Shown here: positions 35,266 to 44,366 of the stretch, one piece after another
Position numbering within the stretch: position 1 is the first letter of the stretch
How the letters are laid out: every line of letters starts with the position of its first letter
Source: Flavobacteriales bacterium
Lineage (GTDB): Bacteria > Bacteroidota > Bacteroidia > Flavobacteriales_F > PHOS-HE28
Length of the DNA stretch: 64,000 bases
Assembly: GCA_016721005.1 (NCBI GenBank)
Contig: JADKJM010000003.1
Location: 74,566 to 138,565 of the forward strand
Direction of reading: 5' to 3'
Program-made: the position numbers and the translations under genes
Notes under the pieces: model-generated
What the model was told of the DNA's origin: nothing
What the model saw: the letters and a program-made list of their open reading frames with translations, nothing else
Databases searched by the model: none

Positions 35266-36245
35266 GCCCGACCGCCACCAAGAACATCAGCGCACCGAGC
35301 GAACAACTCAGCGTGGAGCACTTGCTCGGCATCAAGGAACTGAGCACGGAGGACATTGAACTCATCTTCCGCACGGCAGATGGATTCAAGGAGGTATTGA
35401 ACCGGCCGATCAAGAAGGTGCCGTCGTTGCGTGACATCACCGTGGCCAACCTCTTCTTCGAGAGCAGCACGCGGACACGCGTCAGTTTCGAACTTGCCGA
35501 GAAGCGCCTGAGCGCGGACGTGGTGAACTTCAGCAGCAGCGGCAGCAGTGTGAGCAAGGGTGAAACGCTGATCGACACCGTGAACAACATCCTCGCGATG
35601 AAGGTGGATGTGGTGGTGATGCGCCACCCGGATCCCGGTGCGGCACTCTTCCTCAGTCGGCATGTGGATGCGCGGATCATCAACGCTGGTGACGGCACGC
35701 ACGAACACCCGACGCAAGCCCTCCTCGATGCGTACAGCATCCGCGAGAAGTTGGGCAAGGTGAAGGGAAAGAAGGTGCTGATCGTGGGGGACATCCTTCA
35801 TTCACGCGTCGCGTTGAGCAACATCTTCTGTCTTCAGAAACTCGGCGCCGAGGTGATGCTCTGCGGTCCGACCACCTTGATGCCAAAGCACATCGTGTCC
35901 CTTGGGGTGAAGGTGGAACATGACCTCGACAAGGCACTGAGGTGGTGTGATGTAGCGAACATGTTGCGCATCCAGATGGAGCGCCAGGGCGGCGATGGGA
36001 TCCCGAATTTCCCGAGCCTGCGCGAATATGCCATGCTCTATGGACTTGACCTGGACCGGTACAAGCGGATCGGCAAGGACGTGGTGATCATGCACCCCGG
36101 TCCGATCAACCGTGGGGTGGAGGTGACAAGCCAAGTGGCGGACCACGCGAACAGCATCATCCTGGACCAAGTGGAGAACGGAGTGGCCATCCGCATGGCG
36201 GTGCTTTACCTCCTTTCTGCGCGAATCCCACGAAGCCCTGTTTGA
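35262..36245 (+). CDS. pyrB: Aspartate carbamoyltransferase catalytic subunit
   Basis: This 327-residue protein catalyses carbamoyl phosphate + aspartate to carbamoylaspartate, the first committed step of pyrimidine synthesis. The carbamoyl-phosphate loop ESSTRTRVSFE (STRTR at 69-73), GSSVSKGETL, DGTHEHPTQALLD and the aspartate loop HPGPINRGVE (in VIMHPGPINRG) are all present. The start overlaps the pyrR stop. No pyrI partner lies nearby, as usual for the unregulated trimer encoded with pyrR. Confidence 0.96.
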   Translation: MSPTATKNISAPSEQLSVEHLLGIKELSTEDIELIFRTADGFKEVLNRPIKKVPSLRDITVANLFFESSTRTRVSFELAEKRLSADVVNFSSSGSSVSKGETLIDTVNNILAMKVDVVVMRHPDPGAALFLSRHVDARIINAGDGTHEHPTQALLDAYSIREKLGKVKGKKVLIVGDILHSRVALSNIFCLQKLGAEVMLCGPTTLMPKHIVSLGVKVEHDLDKALRWCDVANMLRIQMERQGGDGIPNFPSLREYAMLYGLDLDRYKRIGKDVVIMHPGPINRGVEVTSQVADHANSIILDQVENGVAIRMAVLYLLSARIPRSPV

Positions 36246-36289
36246 AACTGTCCCATACCCCGTTAGGGCAGGACTTCAAGGTGCCTGAC

Positions 36290-36297
36290 TATATTTG
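36290..36297 (+). promoter_or_regulatory. -7 promoter box before the STAS gene
   Basis: TATATTTG, a perfect TAnnTTTG match 17 bp before the ATG at 36314. Confidence 0.6.
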
Positions 36298-36313
36298 ACC
36301 GGAAGCCAGCACC

Positions 36314-36688
36314 ATGAACTTCACCATCGAAGACAAAGGCCGTTACACACTGGTCACCAGTAACGTGGACAAACTGGACACGAGTTGTGCTCCGGAATTG
36401 AAGAGCGAACTCGTGTACCTGAACAAGACCGGCGTACGCAGCATCATCATTGACCTTACGGCCACGCGCTATTGTGATTCGTCCGGATTGAGCGCCCTGC
36501 TCGTCGCGAACCGCCTATGCAAGAGCGTGAACGGCAGCTTGGTCGTTTGCGGATTGCAAGAACCGGTACAGAAGCTGGTGCAGATCTCCCAATTGGAAAG
36601 TGTGCTTTCCATTACACCGACCCCGTCCGAGGCGGTGGACCTCCTGTACATGGAGGAGATCGAGAAGGACGTGAACAAAGAACCTTGA
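36314..36688 (+). CDS. STAS-domain anti-anti-sigma factor-like protein
   Basis: This 124-residue protein is a single STAS domain: SNVDKLDTSCAPELKSELVYL, IIIDLTATRYCDSSGLSALL with the phosphorylatable Ser56/57, and LVQISQLESVLSITPTPSEAVDLL. Such proteins antagonise anti-sigma factors or act as phosphoswitch partners in Bacteroidota regulatory pathways. No kinase or phosphatase partner is adjacent. It has its own promoter and lies 69 bp after pyrB. Confidence 0.9.
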   Translation: MNFTIEDKGRYTLVTSNVDKLDTSCAPELKSELVYLNKTGVRSIIIDLTATRYCDSSGLSALLVANRLCKSVNGSLVVCGLQEPVQKLVQISQLESVLSITPTPSEAVDLLYMEEIEKDVNKEP

Positions 36689-36699
36689 CCTCATACTCC

Positions 36700-37464
36700 A
36701 TGCAGATCCGTACCCTCTTTTCAATTGCCTTCGTGTGCAGTTCCATGCTGGTCATGGCACAGCCCTGCACGCCGAACCCGCTCTATGCGGACAGTGTCTT
36801 CGGTGTTTGGCCGGACACCACCGAGAACTTCATGCCTGCGATGATCAACCTGCCTTATGTGCAGGACCTCAACCTGATCATTCCGGTGAGCGCCCAGGAC
36901 ATCAGCCCCACATACCCTGCGGTGAACATCGACTCCGTGGTGTTCAACGGGATCACCGGGCTTCCGGCCGGACTGTCCGTGGCGTGTGCTTCGCAGACCC
37001 CGGCGTCTTGCACCTACCTGCCCACGGTGCTTGGTTGTGGTGTGATCACTGGTACGCCTACGGAGGCGGGCACTTTCCCACTCACGTTGGACGTGACCGG
37101 GTATTTCACACTCTTCGGAACCGCAGTTCCGTACCCGCTCACGTTCGGTGGTTACCGCATCGTGGTGGCCGAGGACAACACGGGCATCCACGGGATCGGT
37201 TCTACCGGGCTTTCCGGGGTGAAGAGCGTGCCGAATCCTTTCACCACAAGGACGAACCTGGAGTTCAGTCTTCAACGTGGTGGCGAAGTGAAACTGCATG
37301 TGTACAACCTTCTTGGTGAACAATTGTGGAGCCAGCGGACCGTCGGCAAGGCGGGGATGAACAAGATCCCATTCGAAGCAGGTGAACTACAGGAAGGGGT
37401 TTATCTCTTCAAGGTGGAGAGCGGTACGGAGTCCTTCACAGGCCGATTGATGGTGAGCCGTTGA
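36700..37464 (+). CDS. T9SS-secreted protein of unknown function
   Basis: This 254-residue protein starts at MQIRTLFSIAFVCSSMLVMAQ, a signal peptide. The central region (PAVNIDSVVFNGITGLPAGL, CTYLPTVLGCGVITGTPTEAGTFPLTLDVTG) resembles Ig-like/putative-Ig domains that read 'ITGTP..AG..'. The C-terminus from about 175 (VKSVPNPFTTRTNLEFSL ... EGVYLFKVESG ... TGRLMVSR) is a T9SS type-A sorting domain. It starts 11 bp after the STAS gene stop, so it may be co-transcribed. Confidence 0.85.
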   Translation: MQIRTLFSIAFVCSSMLVMAQPCTPNPLYADSVFGVWPDTTENFMPAMINLPYVQDLNLIIPVSAQDISPTYPAVNIDSVVFNGITGLPAGLSVACASQTPASCTYLPTVLGCGVITGTPTEAGTFPLTLDVTGYFTLFGTAVPYPLTFGGYRIVVAEDNTGIHGIGSTGLSGVKSVPNPFTTRTNLEFSLQRGGEVKLHVYNLLGEQLWSQRTVGKAGMNKIPFEAGELQEGVYLFKVESGTESFTGRLMVSR

Positions 37465-37487
37465 TCGATCCTTCATTCAACTATTCA

Positions 37488-37515
37488 GAAGGCCCCGCCG
37501 TACGGCGGGGCCTTC
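37488..37515 (+). terminator. Intrinsic terminator
   Basis: 13-bp stem GAAGGCCCCGCCG / CGGCGGGGCCTTC with a 2-nt centre (the top of the stem must open to form a loop), followed by TTTCCTT. It lies between the T9SS gene and the RNase Z gene. Confidence 0.8.
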
Positions 37516-37522
37516 TTTCCTT

Positions 37523-38443
37523 ATGGGCCATCGACGCTTCGAAGTGACCACCCTCGGGACAGGTGCCGCGCTGCCTGCGCGCGGACGCTATCCCACGTCG
37601 CAGTTGGTCAATGTGAACGAAGCACTTTACGTGATCGATTGCGGGGAAGGCGCGCAGGAACGATTGCGGACGCATGGTGCCAACTTCATGCGCATCGGAC
37701 ACGTGTTCATCAGCCACTTGCATGGCGATCATTACCTCGGGCTCATGGGTTTGATCAGCTCCATGCACCTGATGGGCCGTACCAACGCCCTGCACGTTCA
37801 CGGCCCGGCCGACCTGAAGCCGATCATCGACCTGCAATTGCGTTGTTCACAGACGTACCTGCGGTACCCGTTGGAGTTCCATGCCTTGGAGCCGATCAGC
37901 GGTAGGAGCGCATGGACCGATGATCGCGTGGAAGTGACCTTGTTGGGGCTCCGCCATCGGTTGCCGTGTACGGGATTCGTGTTCACGGAGAAACGGACCC
38001 AGCGGCTTTTGCGCAAGGAGAAGCTCAACCTCATCCCGCAATTCATGCGTGACCGCGTGAAGCAAGGAGAGGACCTCGTCCTACCGGATGGGACGATCCA
38101 CCCGAACCAGGAACTGACCACCGATCCCCCGGCGCCACGACGCTACGCTTATTGCTCCGACACAGCATACGCCCCAGAGCTCATCGACCATATACGCGGT
38201 GTCGATCTGCTCTATCACGAAGCGACCTTCACGGATCGATTGGCCAAGCGTGCGAAGGAGACCATGCACAGCACCGCAGCGCAGGCGGCCATGCTCGCGC
38301 GCGATGCCGATGTGGGGCAATTGCTCCTGGGGCACTTCAGTTCGCGGTACAAGAACACCGATGAGCTCATCGCGGAAGCGAAAGCGGTCTTTCCACGGTC
38401 AAGCGTGAGTGTGGATGGATGCACGTATCCGGTGAGCACGTGA
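37523..38443 (+). CDS. rnz: Ribonuclease Z
   Basis: This 306-residue protein is a metallo-beta-lactamase-fold tRNA 3' endonuclease. The zinc motif SHLHGDHYLGL (His65, His67, Asp69, His70), the second-half RYAYCSDTAY, the EATFTDRLAKRAKETMHSTAAQAA region and LLLGHFSSRY with the last metal histidine are typical of RNase Z. It trims the 3' extension of tRNA precursors so CCA can be added. Most tRNAs here may depend on it, since tRNA-His lacks an obvious encoded CCA. Confidence 0.95.
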   Translation: MGHRRFEVTTLGTGAALPARGRYPTSQLVNVNEALYVIDCGEGAQERLRTHGANFMRIGHVFISHLHGDHYLGLMGLISSMHLMGRTNALHVHGPADLKPIIDLQLRCSQTYLRYPLEFHALEPISGRSAWTDDRVEVTLLGLRHRLPCTGFVFTEKRTQRLLRKEKLNLIPQFMRDRVKQGEDLVLPDGTIHPNQELTTDPPAPRRYAYCSDTAYAPELIDHIRGVDLLYHEATFTDRLAKRAKETMHSTAAQAAMLARDADVGQLLLGHFSSRYKNTDELIAEAKAVFPRSSVSVDGCTYPVST

Positions 38444-38497
38444 TCGTTCCTGTGGATTATCATTCGGCATTGATCCGTGGATCCTACATTAGCGGTC

Positions 38498-38518
38498 TAT
38501 TTGGAACAATTCCAAATA
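38498..38518. promoter_or_regulatory. 21-bp perfect inverted repeat, candidate operator
   Basis: TATTTGGAA, 3-nt centre CAA, TTCCAAATA, ending 5 bp before the ATG of the NarL-type regulator. The left arm overlaps a TCTATTTG motif that could be the -7 box, so binding of a dimeric protein here would block transcription. Autoregulation is a guess. Confidence 0.6.
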
Positions 38519-38522
38519 AGCC

Positions 38523-39203
38523 ATGCCCATCAAACTACTCCTTGCCGATCCCGGTGAACTCCCCCTGCTGGGCCTGCGCACGCTCTTCGCACAGGAGGAC
38601 CGCGTGGAGGTCGTTGGCGAAGCAAGGGACCCCATCGTGCTCTCCGCTTTACTGGTCCGGCACAAACCCGATGTGGTACTGATCGATCATACGGCGGAAG
38701 GCTTCTCGGCGAAGGTGGTACGGGACAGCTTGAGGCGTTTGCCACGCGTGCGGTTCGTGGGGATCACCACGGATCCATCGCCGCTGGCCTTGATGAGCGC
38801 CTTGAAGGCCGGTGTGACGAGCTATGTGAAGAAGGATTGCGACCTGCAGGAGATCCGGGATTCGGTATTGCGGACCGCTGAAGGGGGGCGGTTCTTCTGC
38901 GGGAAGATCCTGGAGACCCTGCGCAGGGCTTCCTTCGATGTCGATCGCTTCATTGCGGAACCGATGAGCTGCGACCCGGTGGTCCTGAGCAAGCGTGAAT
39001 GCGAGGTGATCGGCCTGATCACCGAGGGACGCTCCTACACGCGGATCGCGGACCAGCTGTGCTTGAGTGCACACACGGTCACTACGCATCGGAGGAACAT
39101 CATGCGCAAGCTGGGCGTGAACAGTACGGCCGCCGTGGTGCTTTATGCCGTGCGGAACGGTTTGACGAGTCCGAACAAATACCTCTTCGAGCAGGGCCGA
39201 TAA
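38523..39203 (+). CDS. NarL/FixJ-type response regulator
   Basis: This 226-residue protein has a receiver-like domain (1-125) and a LuxR-type HTH (150-215). The likely phospho-acceptor is Asp55 in VVLIDHTAEG, but the N-terminal acidic pair is reduced to a single Asp9 (LLLADPGELP), so phosphorylation may be weak; the Lys in TSYVKKDC is present. The HTH reads LSKRECEVIGLITEGRSYTRIADQLCLSAHTVTTHRRNIM, the GerE pattern. No histidine kinase is adjacent. The palindrome just upstream may be its own operator. Confidence 0.9.
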   Translation: MPIKLLLADPGELPLLGLRTLFAQEDRVEVVGEARDPIVLSALLVRHKPDVVLIDHTAEGFSAKVVRDSLRRLPRVRFVGITTDPSPLALMSALKAGVTSYVKKDCDLQEIRDSVLRTAEGGRFFCGKILETLRRASFDVDRFIAEPMSCDPVVLSKRECEVIGLITEGRSYTRIADQLCLSAHTVTTHRRNIMRKLGVNSTAAVVLYAVRNGLTSPNKYLFEQGR

Positions 39204-39210
39204 AGCCCTC

Positions 39211-39218
39211 TACCTTGC
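39211..39218 (+). promoter_or_regulatory. Candidate -7 box (TACCTTGC) for the BadF-type kinase
   Basis: TACCTTGC ends 3 bp before the ATG at 39222, identical to the box before the acpH-like gene. Confidence 0.35.
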
Positions 39219-39221
39219 GCC

Positions 39222-40097
39222 ATGGCATTGCTCATCGGCGAGATCGGCGGGAGTTCGTCCCGCTGGGCCTGGGTGGATGATGAAGGATCCACATCGACCC
39301 TCCCGGTCCACGGGTCCACCCTTCCAGGGTACAACCCGCTCACTGGAGACGCGAAGCAATTCAGCAGCGGCATCCGGGAAGCCTTTTCCAACCACGCCCC
39401 AGCGGCGTTGGACGCACACGAAGTAGTGGTGTATGGTGCGGGATGCGGATCGTCGGAACGTGCGTCCGCCATGCGCGATGCGCTGGCCACGATCTGGACG
39501 AAGGCCCACCTCGATGTGAATACGGACCTGCTCGGTGCGGCGCGTGGCCTTTGTGGATCGGAGAGTGGCCTTGTCCTCATCCTCGGGACAGGTATGAACG
39601 TAGGCTGGTATGATGGATCCCGGTTGCATCAACCCATGCCCTCACTCGGATACATCCTTGGTGATGAAGGGAGCGGTGCGGACATCGGCCGGAACCTCTT
39701 GCAGGATGCGTTCTATCGAAGAATGCCCGAGTACATCCGGGTGGCGCTCTACGGCCCGGACGGCCCTGTGCTCTCGACGGTCCTGGAACAGGTGTACCGC
39801 TCACCCTTCCCGTCGCGGGAATTGGCTTCGCATACCGCTCCGATCGGGCCTTTGAAGGAAGAAGCCTACGTGCGCGAACTCGTCACAGCACGCTTCCATG
39901 CGCTCATCGAAGTGCTGAAAACATTCTTCCCTCCGGAACAACGGGAACCGGTGCGCGCCACTGGATCCGTGGCTTGGGGCTTCCGTGAATGGCTGGCCAA
40001 TTGCCTGCTGGAACACGGCATGGAACTCACGGTCGTGGAGCGGGATCCACTGGAGGGCCTGGTGCGTTGGCATCAGGCGCTTGGCTCCCGGCCGTAA
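39222..40097 (+). CDS. BadF/BadG-family ATPase, N-acetylglucosamine kinase-like
   Basis: This 291-residue protein is an actin-fold ATPase: the phosphate-1 motif IGEIGGSSSRWAW, NTDLLGAARGLCG, the phosphate-2 loop LILGTGMNVGWYDG and LGYILGDEGSGADIG, typical of the BadF/BadG and N-acetylglucosamine kinase branch. It probably phosphorylates an amino sugar from cell-wall or chitin turnover. Its last 71 bp overlap the 3' end of the convergent patatin-like gene, an unusual tail-to-tail overlap. Confidence 0.88.
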   Translation: MALLIGEIGGSSSRWAWVDDEGSTSTLPVHGSTLPGYNPLTGDAKQFSSGIREAFSNHAPAALDAHEVVVYGAGCGSSERASAMRDALATIWTKAHLDVNTDLLGAARGLCGSESGLVLILGTGMNVGWYDGSRLHQPMPSLGYILGDEGSGADIGRNLLQDAFYRRMPEYIRVALYGPDGPVLSTVLEQVYRSPFPSRELASHTAPIGPLKEEAYVRELVTARFHALIEVLKTFFPPEQREPVRATGSVAWGFREWLANCLLEHGMELTVVERDPLEGLVRWHQALGSRP

Positions 40098-42405
40098 GCG
40101 CGGTCCGCAAACGCTGGAAGGCGCTGCTGTTCATGGGTGCGGAGATGGTCCGCAGAACGCGGGAACGCTCGAGCTTGGTGAGGTGCCAGCTCAGGGAGAT
40201 CTGCTCATCCGTCCCGTGGCGCAAGTGGATATCGATCACCTCCAAGGGTGCTTGGGGTTGCCCGGTGAACAGCTTCAACATCAGGTCGTAGTCCTGGTCC
40301 TGCACGCGTACGAAGTTGTCGTACACGCTTCCCACCGGATCGAGCATGCGGCCGAAGAAGGAACCGCTTGCGCTCTTCACCTCGAGGTCCTTCTGGGTAT
40401 CACGCAACTGCAGGATGATCACGCCGCTCGTATTCGCCGCGATCCAATCGCGGAAGGTGTACAGGAACATCAATGTGTTGCGGTACCCGTAATTATCCCG
40501 GATGCCGGCATCCATCACCCTCATGGCAGGTTCGGAGGGCAGGGTCGTTACCGGTGTGATGTACGGGAAGCTCGCATTCATGCGCAAGGCGCTGGACAAC
40601 TTGAGGCTGTCCGGTTCATGATCCGCGAAGAGGCGGCGGAATTCGATCGCCTCCGGTTGGCTCGGCACGTTCAATCGGGCCTGCGGTGTGATGGCGGTCA
40701 GGAAGGCCGCTGGTTGCGCCGCGATCACCAACCGGCGACCATCATTGATCGAGACCGGAGAAACCACGAGCATGGGGATCTCGGCATTGCGCTCGGCGGC
40801 CGCCAATTCGCCCATCCGAACATCCAGGAAGCCGCGTGTGTTCTGGTTCAGCCGTCGTTCGAAGGCATAGGCGCGGTCCATGGTATACTCTCGCGGGCCA
40901 TCATGCACCTTTCGATACCGGATGAACATATCGTTGGTCACGAAGCTGAACGCGACGGGGTTCAGGATATCGCCGGAGAGTTCGTCGAGCAACACCGCAT
41001 CGGATCGTGAGTGTACGTGGTATCGCTCATCCTGCTGGTACAACTGCCGGAAGTACGCGGCACCGATCAACCCTCCGGAGGAACCGGTGACGAAGGCCGT
41101 GCGGTCCATGAGCGACCCGTCCAACAGGCTGTCCGCCACTTGTAGGCAGCGGAAGGTCCACAGCATGCTGCGCAGTCCGCCACCGCTGGTGTTGATCACC
41201 AGCATCTTCGGTTTGGCGCCGCCCACGGCATAGCGCGCATTGTCCGCTTTCCATTTCTCCAGGGTCGCGAGCATGGCCTGTGCATCGGCCTGCATGGCTG
41301 CTGTGTCATTCGCCAATGCGGCGATCGTGGCGCGATCATATTTCGCCGGTGGACCCTCGTAATCGACCCCATACGCGTTGGTGTCGTACAGGAAACTCTC
41401 GGTGTAGCGGCTCACGGTGTTCAGCACCAGCAGCACCACGATGATCACCGTCCCGGTCCATCCCTGCATCCAACTGAACAAGGCACTGATCACCATGAGC
41501 ACGATGGTGAAGAGCAGGAAGGCACTGGCCCCGGCGGGGATCGCGAACAACGGCACTTCGCTGAAGGCACCCAGCAGGATGAAACTGAGGACGAGGCCGA
41601 TCTCGAAGATGGAGCCGTTGATGTGGTTCTGCCACAGGACATCGCGCAGGATCTCCTTGTCGTAGTGCGCGCTGCTGCGCGCCAGCATGATGCGCATGCG
41701 TGGCGTGAGGTAGGTCTCCACGCGCCACTTCTCGGTGCGTTGTTGACGCCGCAGCCAGCGCATGGCCTTGCGGCGTTCCTCGGGTCTTCGAGGAATGGCC
41801 GTTGGTTCATGCACAGGCCCGAGGATGTCCATCAACGGCTCGGCCGGTCGGTATTCCTCGGGTGTCTTTCCCAGCATCTTCACGATGTCCGTATTCGTTC
41901 GGGTGAAGTAGAGCAGTGCGATGGCGAGGAAGAGCAGGACGCCGGAAACGAACCCGGAGAGGTGGATGGCGATGTCCGCGGCTGGTATCAGTTCCTTGGT
42001 GTATTGGAACCGGGCGGCATTCCACAGATAGGTGAGTACGAAGAGTCCCGGGATGATCCCATTATTCACGTTGAATTTGAGGAATGGGCGCGCGATGGTG
42101 GCGATGAACGGGAAACGATAACCGTGCATCACATAGCTGTACAGGTTGAAGGCCGTGATGAAGCCGCCCAGCGTGAAGCCCGTGATGGCGTATGAGAGGA
42201 AGCCCACTTGGCCGAAGTACTCGGGATACAGGAAGAGGTAGGGTACGCCGTACTTCACGCCCAGGCTCTCGGTAACAAAGCCGAAGAGCAGCAGCCATGC
42301 CAACAGCAGCATATGGTTCTTCTTCACGTGCAGCAACAGGAGCTGCAAGGGAAAGAAGTAAATGACGCGACGCCACCATTGGCGGAAGGTGAGGCGTGCG
42401 GTCAT
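40027..42405 (-). CDS. Patatin-like phospholipase membrane protein
   Basis: This 792-residue protein has about 8 membrane segments in its first 360 residues (for example FPLQLLLLHV, LLLAWLLLFGFV, ISALFSWMQGWTGTVIIVVLL). A patatin-like domain starts around 390: KMLVINTSGGGLRSML (oxyanion loop), the nucleophile elbow VTGSSGGLIG (near residue 445) and the dyad Asp in VMDAGIRDNYGYRN (near 631). Patatins are Ser-Asp lipid acyl hydrolases. The fusion to a large membrane domain suggests action on membrane lipids. The C-terminus is a Pro-rich tail, and the 3' end overlaps the BadF gene on the other strand. Confidence 0.82.
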   Translation of the reverse strand: MTARLTFRQWWRRVIYFFPLQLLLLHVKKNHMLLLAWLLLFGFVTESLGVKYGVPYLFLYPEYFGQVGFLSYAITGFTLGGFITAFNLYSYVMHGYRFPFIATIARPFLKFNVNNGIIPGLFVLTYLWNAARFQYTKELIPAADIAIHLSGFVSGVLLFLAIALLYFTRTNTDIVKMLGKTPEEYRPAEPLMDILGPVHEPTAIPRRPEERRKAMRWLRRQQRTEKWRVETYLTPRMRIMLARSSAHYDKEILRDVLWQNHINGSIFEIGLVLSFILLGAFSEVPLFAIPAGASAFLLFTIVLMVISALFSWMQGWTGTVIIVVLLVLNTVSRYTESFLYDTNAYGVDYEGPPAKYDRATIAALANDTAAMQADAQAMLATLEKWKADNARYAVGGAKPKMLVINTSGGGLRSMLWTFRCLQVADSLLDGSLMDRTAFVTGSSGGLIGAAYFRQLYQQDERYHVHSRSDAVLLDELSGDILNPVAFSFVTNDMFIRYRKVHDGPREYTMDRAYAFERRLNQNTRGFLDVRMGELAAAERNAEIPMLVVSPVSINDGRRLVIAAQPAAFLTAITPQARLNVPSQPEAIEFRRLFADHEPDSLKLSSALRMNASFPYITPVTTLPSEPAMRVMDAGIRDNYGYRNTLMFLYTFRDWIAANTSGVIILQLRDTQKDLEVKSASGSFFGRMLDPVGSVYDNFVRVQDQDYDLMLKLFTGQPQAPLEVIDIHLRHGTDEQISLSWHLTKLERSRVLRTISAPMNSSAFQRLRTALTAGSQAPDANAPGPPVDPAPRP

Positions 42406-42500
42406 GGTTGGTTGGCGTTCACGCCAATGATACGCGCGCGAGGCCCCTTGTGTTGTGCCTCGAGGAGGCCGTCATCAACGGGGCAACGTGGATGGGGCGT

Positions 42501-42609
42501 GGTTGTTCGTGTTGAAGGTTGTTGAGCCTGCCCCGGGCATGACCCGGGGTTGTTCGGCTGATGGTAGGTCCGAGGTCCGAACAACCTTCACCACGACCAA
42601 CGAACAACG
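42501..42609. repeat. Dispersed palindromic repeat, copy 1
   Basis: A ~109-bp intergenic element with complementary arms (GGTTGTTCGTGTTGAAGG on the left, CGAACAACCTTCACC and CGACCAACGAACAAC on the right) and a core GCCCCGGGCATGACCCGGGG. Copies at 44367-44475 (same orientation) and about 62195-62282 (inverted) share the arms and core almost exactly. Confidence 0.85.
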
Positions 42610-42612
42610 CTC

Positions 42613-44307
42613 CTACACCTTCCCCAGGACCAAGGTCATCACCTCCGCTTCCAGCGCATCCACCTTGCTCTTCAATGCTTCCACCTCGGCGAGGACCTTG
42701 GTCTTGAAGTCGGCATCATCCAACCCCGCGCAGTTGATGCGCACGTTGAGGTAGGCGGCAAGTGCTCCGGTACGCGCACAAAGGGCACCCACACCGGCAT
42801 CGCTCACGCTGGCGGGTAGTCCGTGCGTGGCCATGGCCATCATCAGGTCCATGCTCGTCACGCAGACCTGCATGGTGCGGAGGGGGGTATTGATCGCGCC
42901 CTTGGTGGCTTCGGTGATCGCTGCTTTGCGTGCTTTCTTCTCCTCATCGGATCCCTTCGGAAGGCCCAACGCCGCGAGGATACGATCGAAGGAGCGCGTG
43001 TCCTCGTCCACGAGGTAGAGCAATTCATGGCGAAGCTTCTCACCCTTCACCGCCCAGTCGCTGAATTCCTCCCAACGCGCGTCCCAGCCGCGTTTGTGCG
43101 CGCTCAGGTTGGCCACCATCGTACCGAGTGCAACGCCCAACACGCCCACATACGCCGCTACCGATCCGCCTCCGGGAGCAGGACTTTCCGCAGCGGTCTC
43201 CTCGCTGAAACGCTTCAGGTCCATGCGCACCAAGCGCTCGCTGTTCGCATCCTCCAGCATGTACTCGATCACCTTCTTCTGTGGATCGAAGGGTGCGAGA
43301 TCATCCAGTCCGAGGCTCTTCACCGCGATCTTGATCTTCTCGCGCTCGGAGATCCCGAGGCTGCGCTCCTGACGCTTCAGGAAGAAGTCCGCTGCGTCGA
43401 GTAGCGATTGCTTCGGGATCAAGCCCACCACTTCGCTGCCGGTCACACGAATGCCGCGTTCCGCCGAACTCTTGCATGCTTCATCAAAGGCAATGTGTAC
43501 CGGTGTGACCGTGATGTCGGTGAGGTTGAGCGAAAGTTGCGCGATGCCATATTCCTCGATGTACCAGCCGATGCCTTTCACCGCCTTCAACTTGCCGGGG
43601 ACCTTCTTCTGTTCTCCGTTGGCATCGAGGATCGGCTTGCCGGTGAGCGGATCACCGTTGCGCAATACACGACCTGCTTCGCGAATGTCGAAGGCGATGG
43701 CATTCGCGCGACGCGTGCTGGTGGTGTTGAGGTTCACGTTGTACGCCACGAGGAAATTGCGCGCTCCGATGGCGGTGGCGCCACTCCGCGCTACGCTGTC
43801 GTTGAACTCGGCCGGGCCGAAGTCCGGCTTCCAAGCGGCATCCTTCAGTTTCTTCGGAAGGCCCTCGTACTCGCCGCTGCGATTGTTGGCGAGGTTCTTC
43901 CGCTTCTCCTCGGTTGCTGCGGCCTCATAGCAGTATACAGGGATCGACAATTCCTTGCCCACTCGTTCGGCGAGGGTGCGTGCATGCTTCGCCGTTTCCT
44001 CCATGGAAATGCCGCTGATGGGAACCAGTGGACACACATCCGTGGCCCCGAAACGTGGATGCTCACCCTTGTGCCCACGCATGTCGATGAGTTCCTGCGC
44101 TTTCTTGATCAAGCGGAAAGCCGCTTCGCAGACCGGTCCGGGTTCGCCGACGAAGGTGATCACCGTACGGTTCGTGGCCTTGCCGGGGTCCACGTCCAAC
44201 AGACGCACACCTTCCACAGTCTCCACTACGGCGGCGATCGCATCGATCTTCACACGGTCCCGGCCCTCACTGATGTTGGGCACACATTCGATCAGCTGTC
44301 GTTGCAT
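42613..44307 (-). CDS. ftcD: Glutamate formimidoyltransferase / formimidoyltetrahydrofolate cyclodeaminase
   Basis: This 564-residue protein carries both activities. The N-terminal part (about 1-300) is glutamate formimidoyltransferase (ECVPNISEGRD at 7-17, GATDVCPLVPISGISMEE, NVNLNTTSTRRANAIAFDIRE). The C-terminal part (about 365-564) is the cyclodeaminase (SPAPGGGSVAAYVGVLGVALGTMVANL). Together they move the formimino group from formiminoglutamate, the last step of histidine degradation, to tetrahydrofolate and release ammonia. hutI lies upstream in the same direction with the CPBP gene between. A TAGCTTTG -7 box precedes the start. Confidence 0.96.
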   Translation of the reverse strand: MQRQLIECVPNISEGRDRVKIDAIAAVVETVEGVRLLDVDPGKATNRTVITFVGEPGPVCEAAFRLIKKAQELIDMRGHKGEHPRFGATDVCPLVPISGISMEETAKHARTLAERVGKELSIPVYCYEAAATEEKRKNLANNRSGEYEGLPKKLKDAAWKPDFGPAEFNDSVARSGATAIGARNFLVAYNVNLNTTSTRRANAIAFDIREAGRVLRNGDPLTGKPILDANGEQKKVPGKLKAVKGIGWYIEEYGIAQLSLNLTDITVTPVHIAFDEACKSSAERGIRVTGSEVVGLIPKQSLLDAADFFLKRQERSLGISEREKIKIAVKSLGLDDLAPFDPQKKVIEYMLEDANSERLVRMDLKRFSEETAAESPAPGGGSVAAYVGVLGVALGTMVANLSAHKRGWDARWEEFSDWAVKGEKLRHELLYLVDEDTRSFDRILAALGLPKGSDEEKKARKAAITEATKGAINTPLRTMQVCVTSMDLMMAMATHGLPASVSDAGVGALCARTGALAAYLNVRINCAGLDDADFKTKVLAEVEALKSKVDALEAEVMTLVLGKV

Positions 44308-44329
44308 GGCTTTCTGGAATTGAAGGGCG

Positions 44330-44337
44330 CAAAGCTA
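44330..44337 (-). promoter_or_regulatory. -7 promoter box of ftcD
   Basis: TAGCTTTG on the minus strand, a perfect TAnnTTTG match 22 bp before the ATG at 44307. Confidence 0.5.
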
Positions 44338-44366
44338 GGGGGGCGTCGTTCGTGGTGAAGGATGCT

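Noticed and set aside
39985..41010. 341-codon plus-strand frame inside the patatin gene region
   Set aside because: Antisense to a clear patatin domain with motifs intact.
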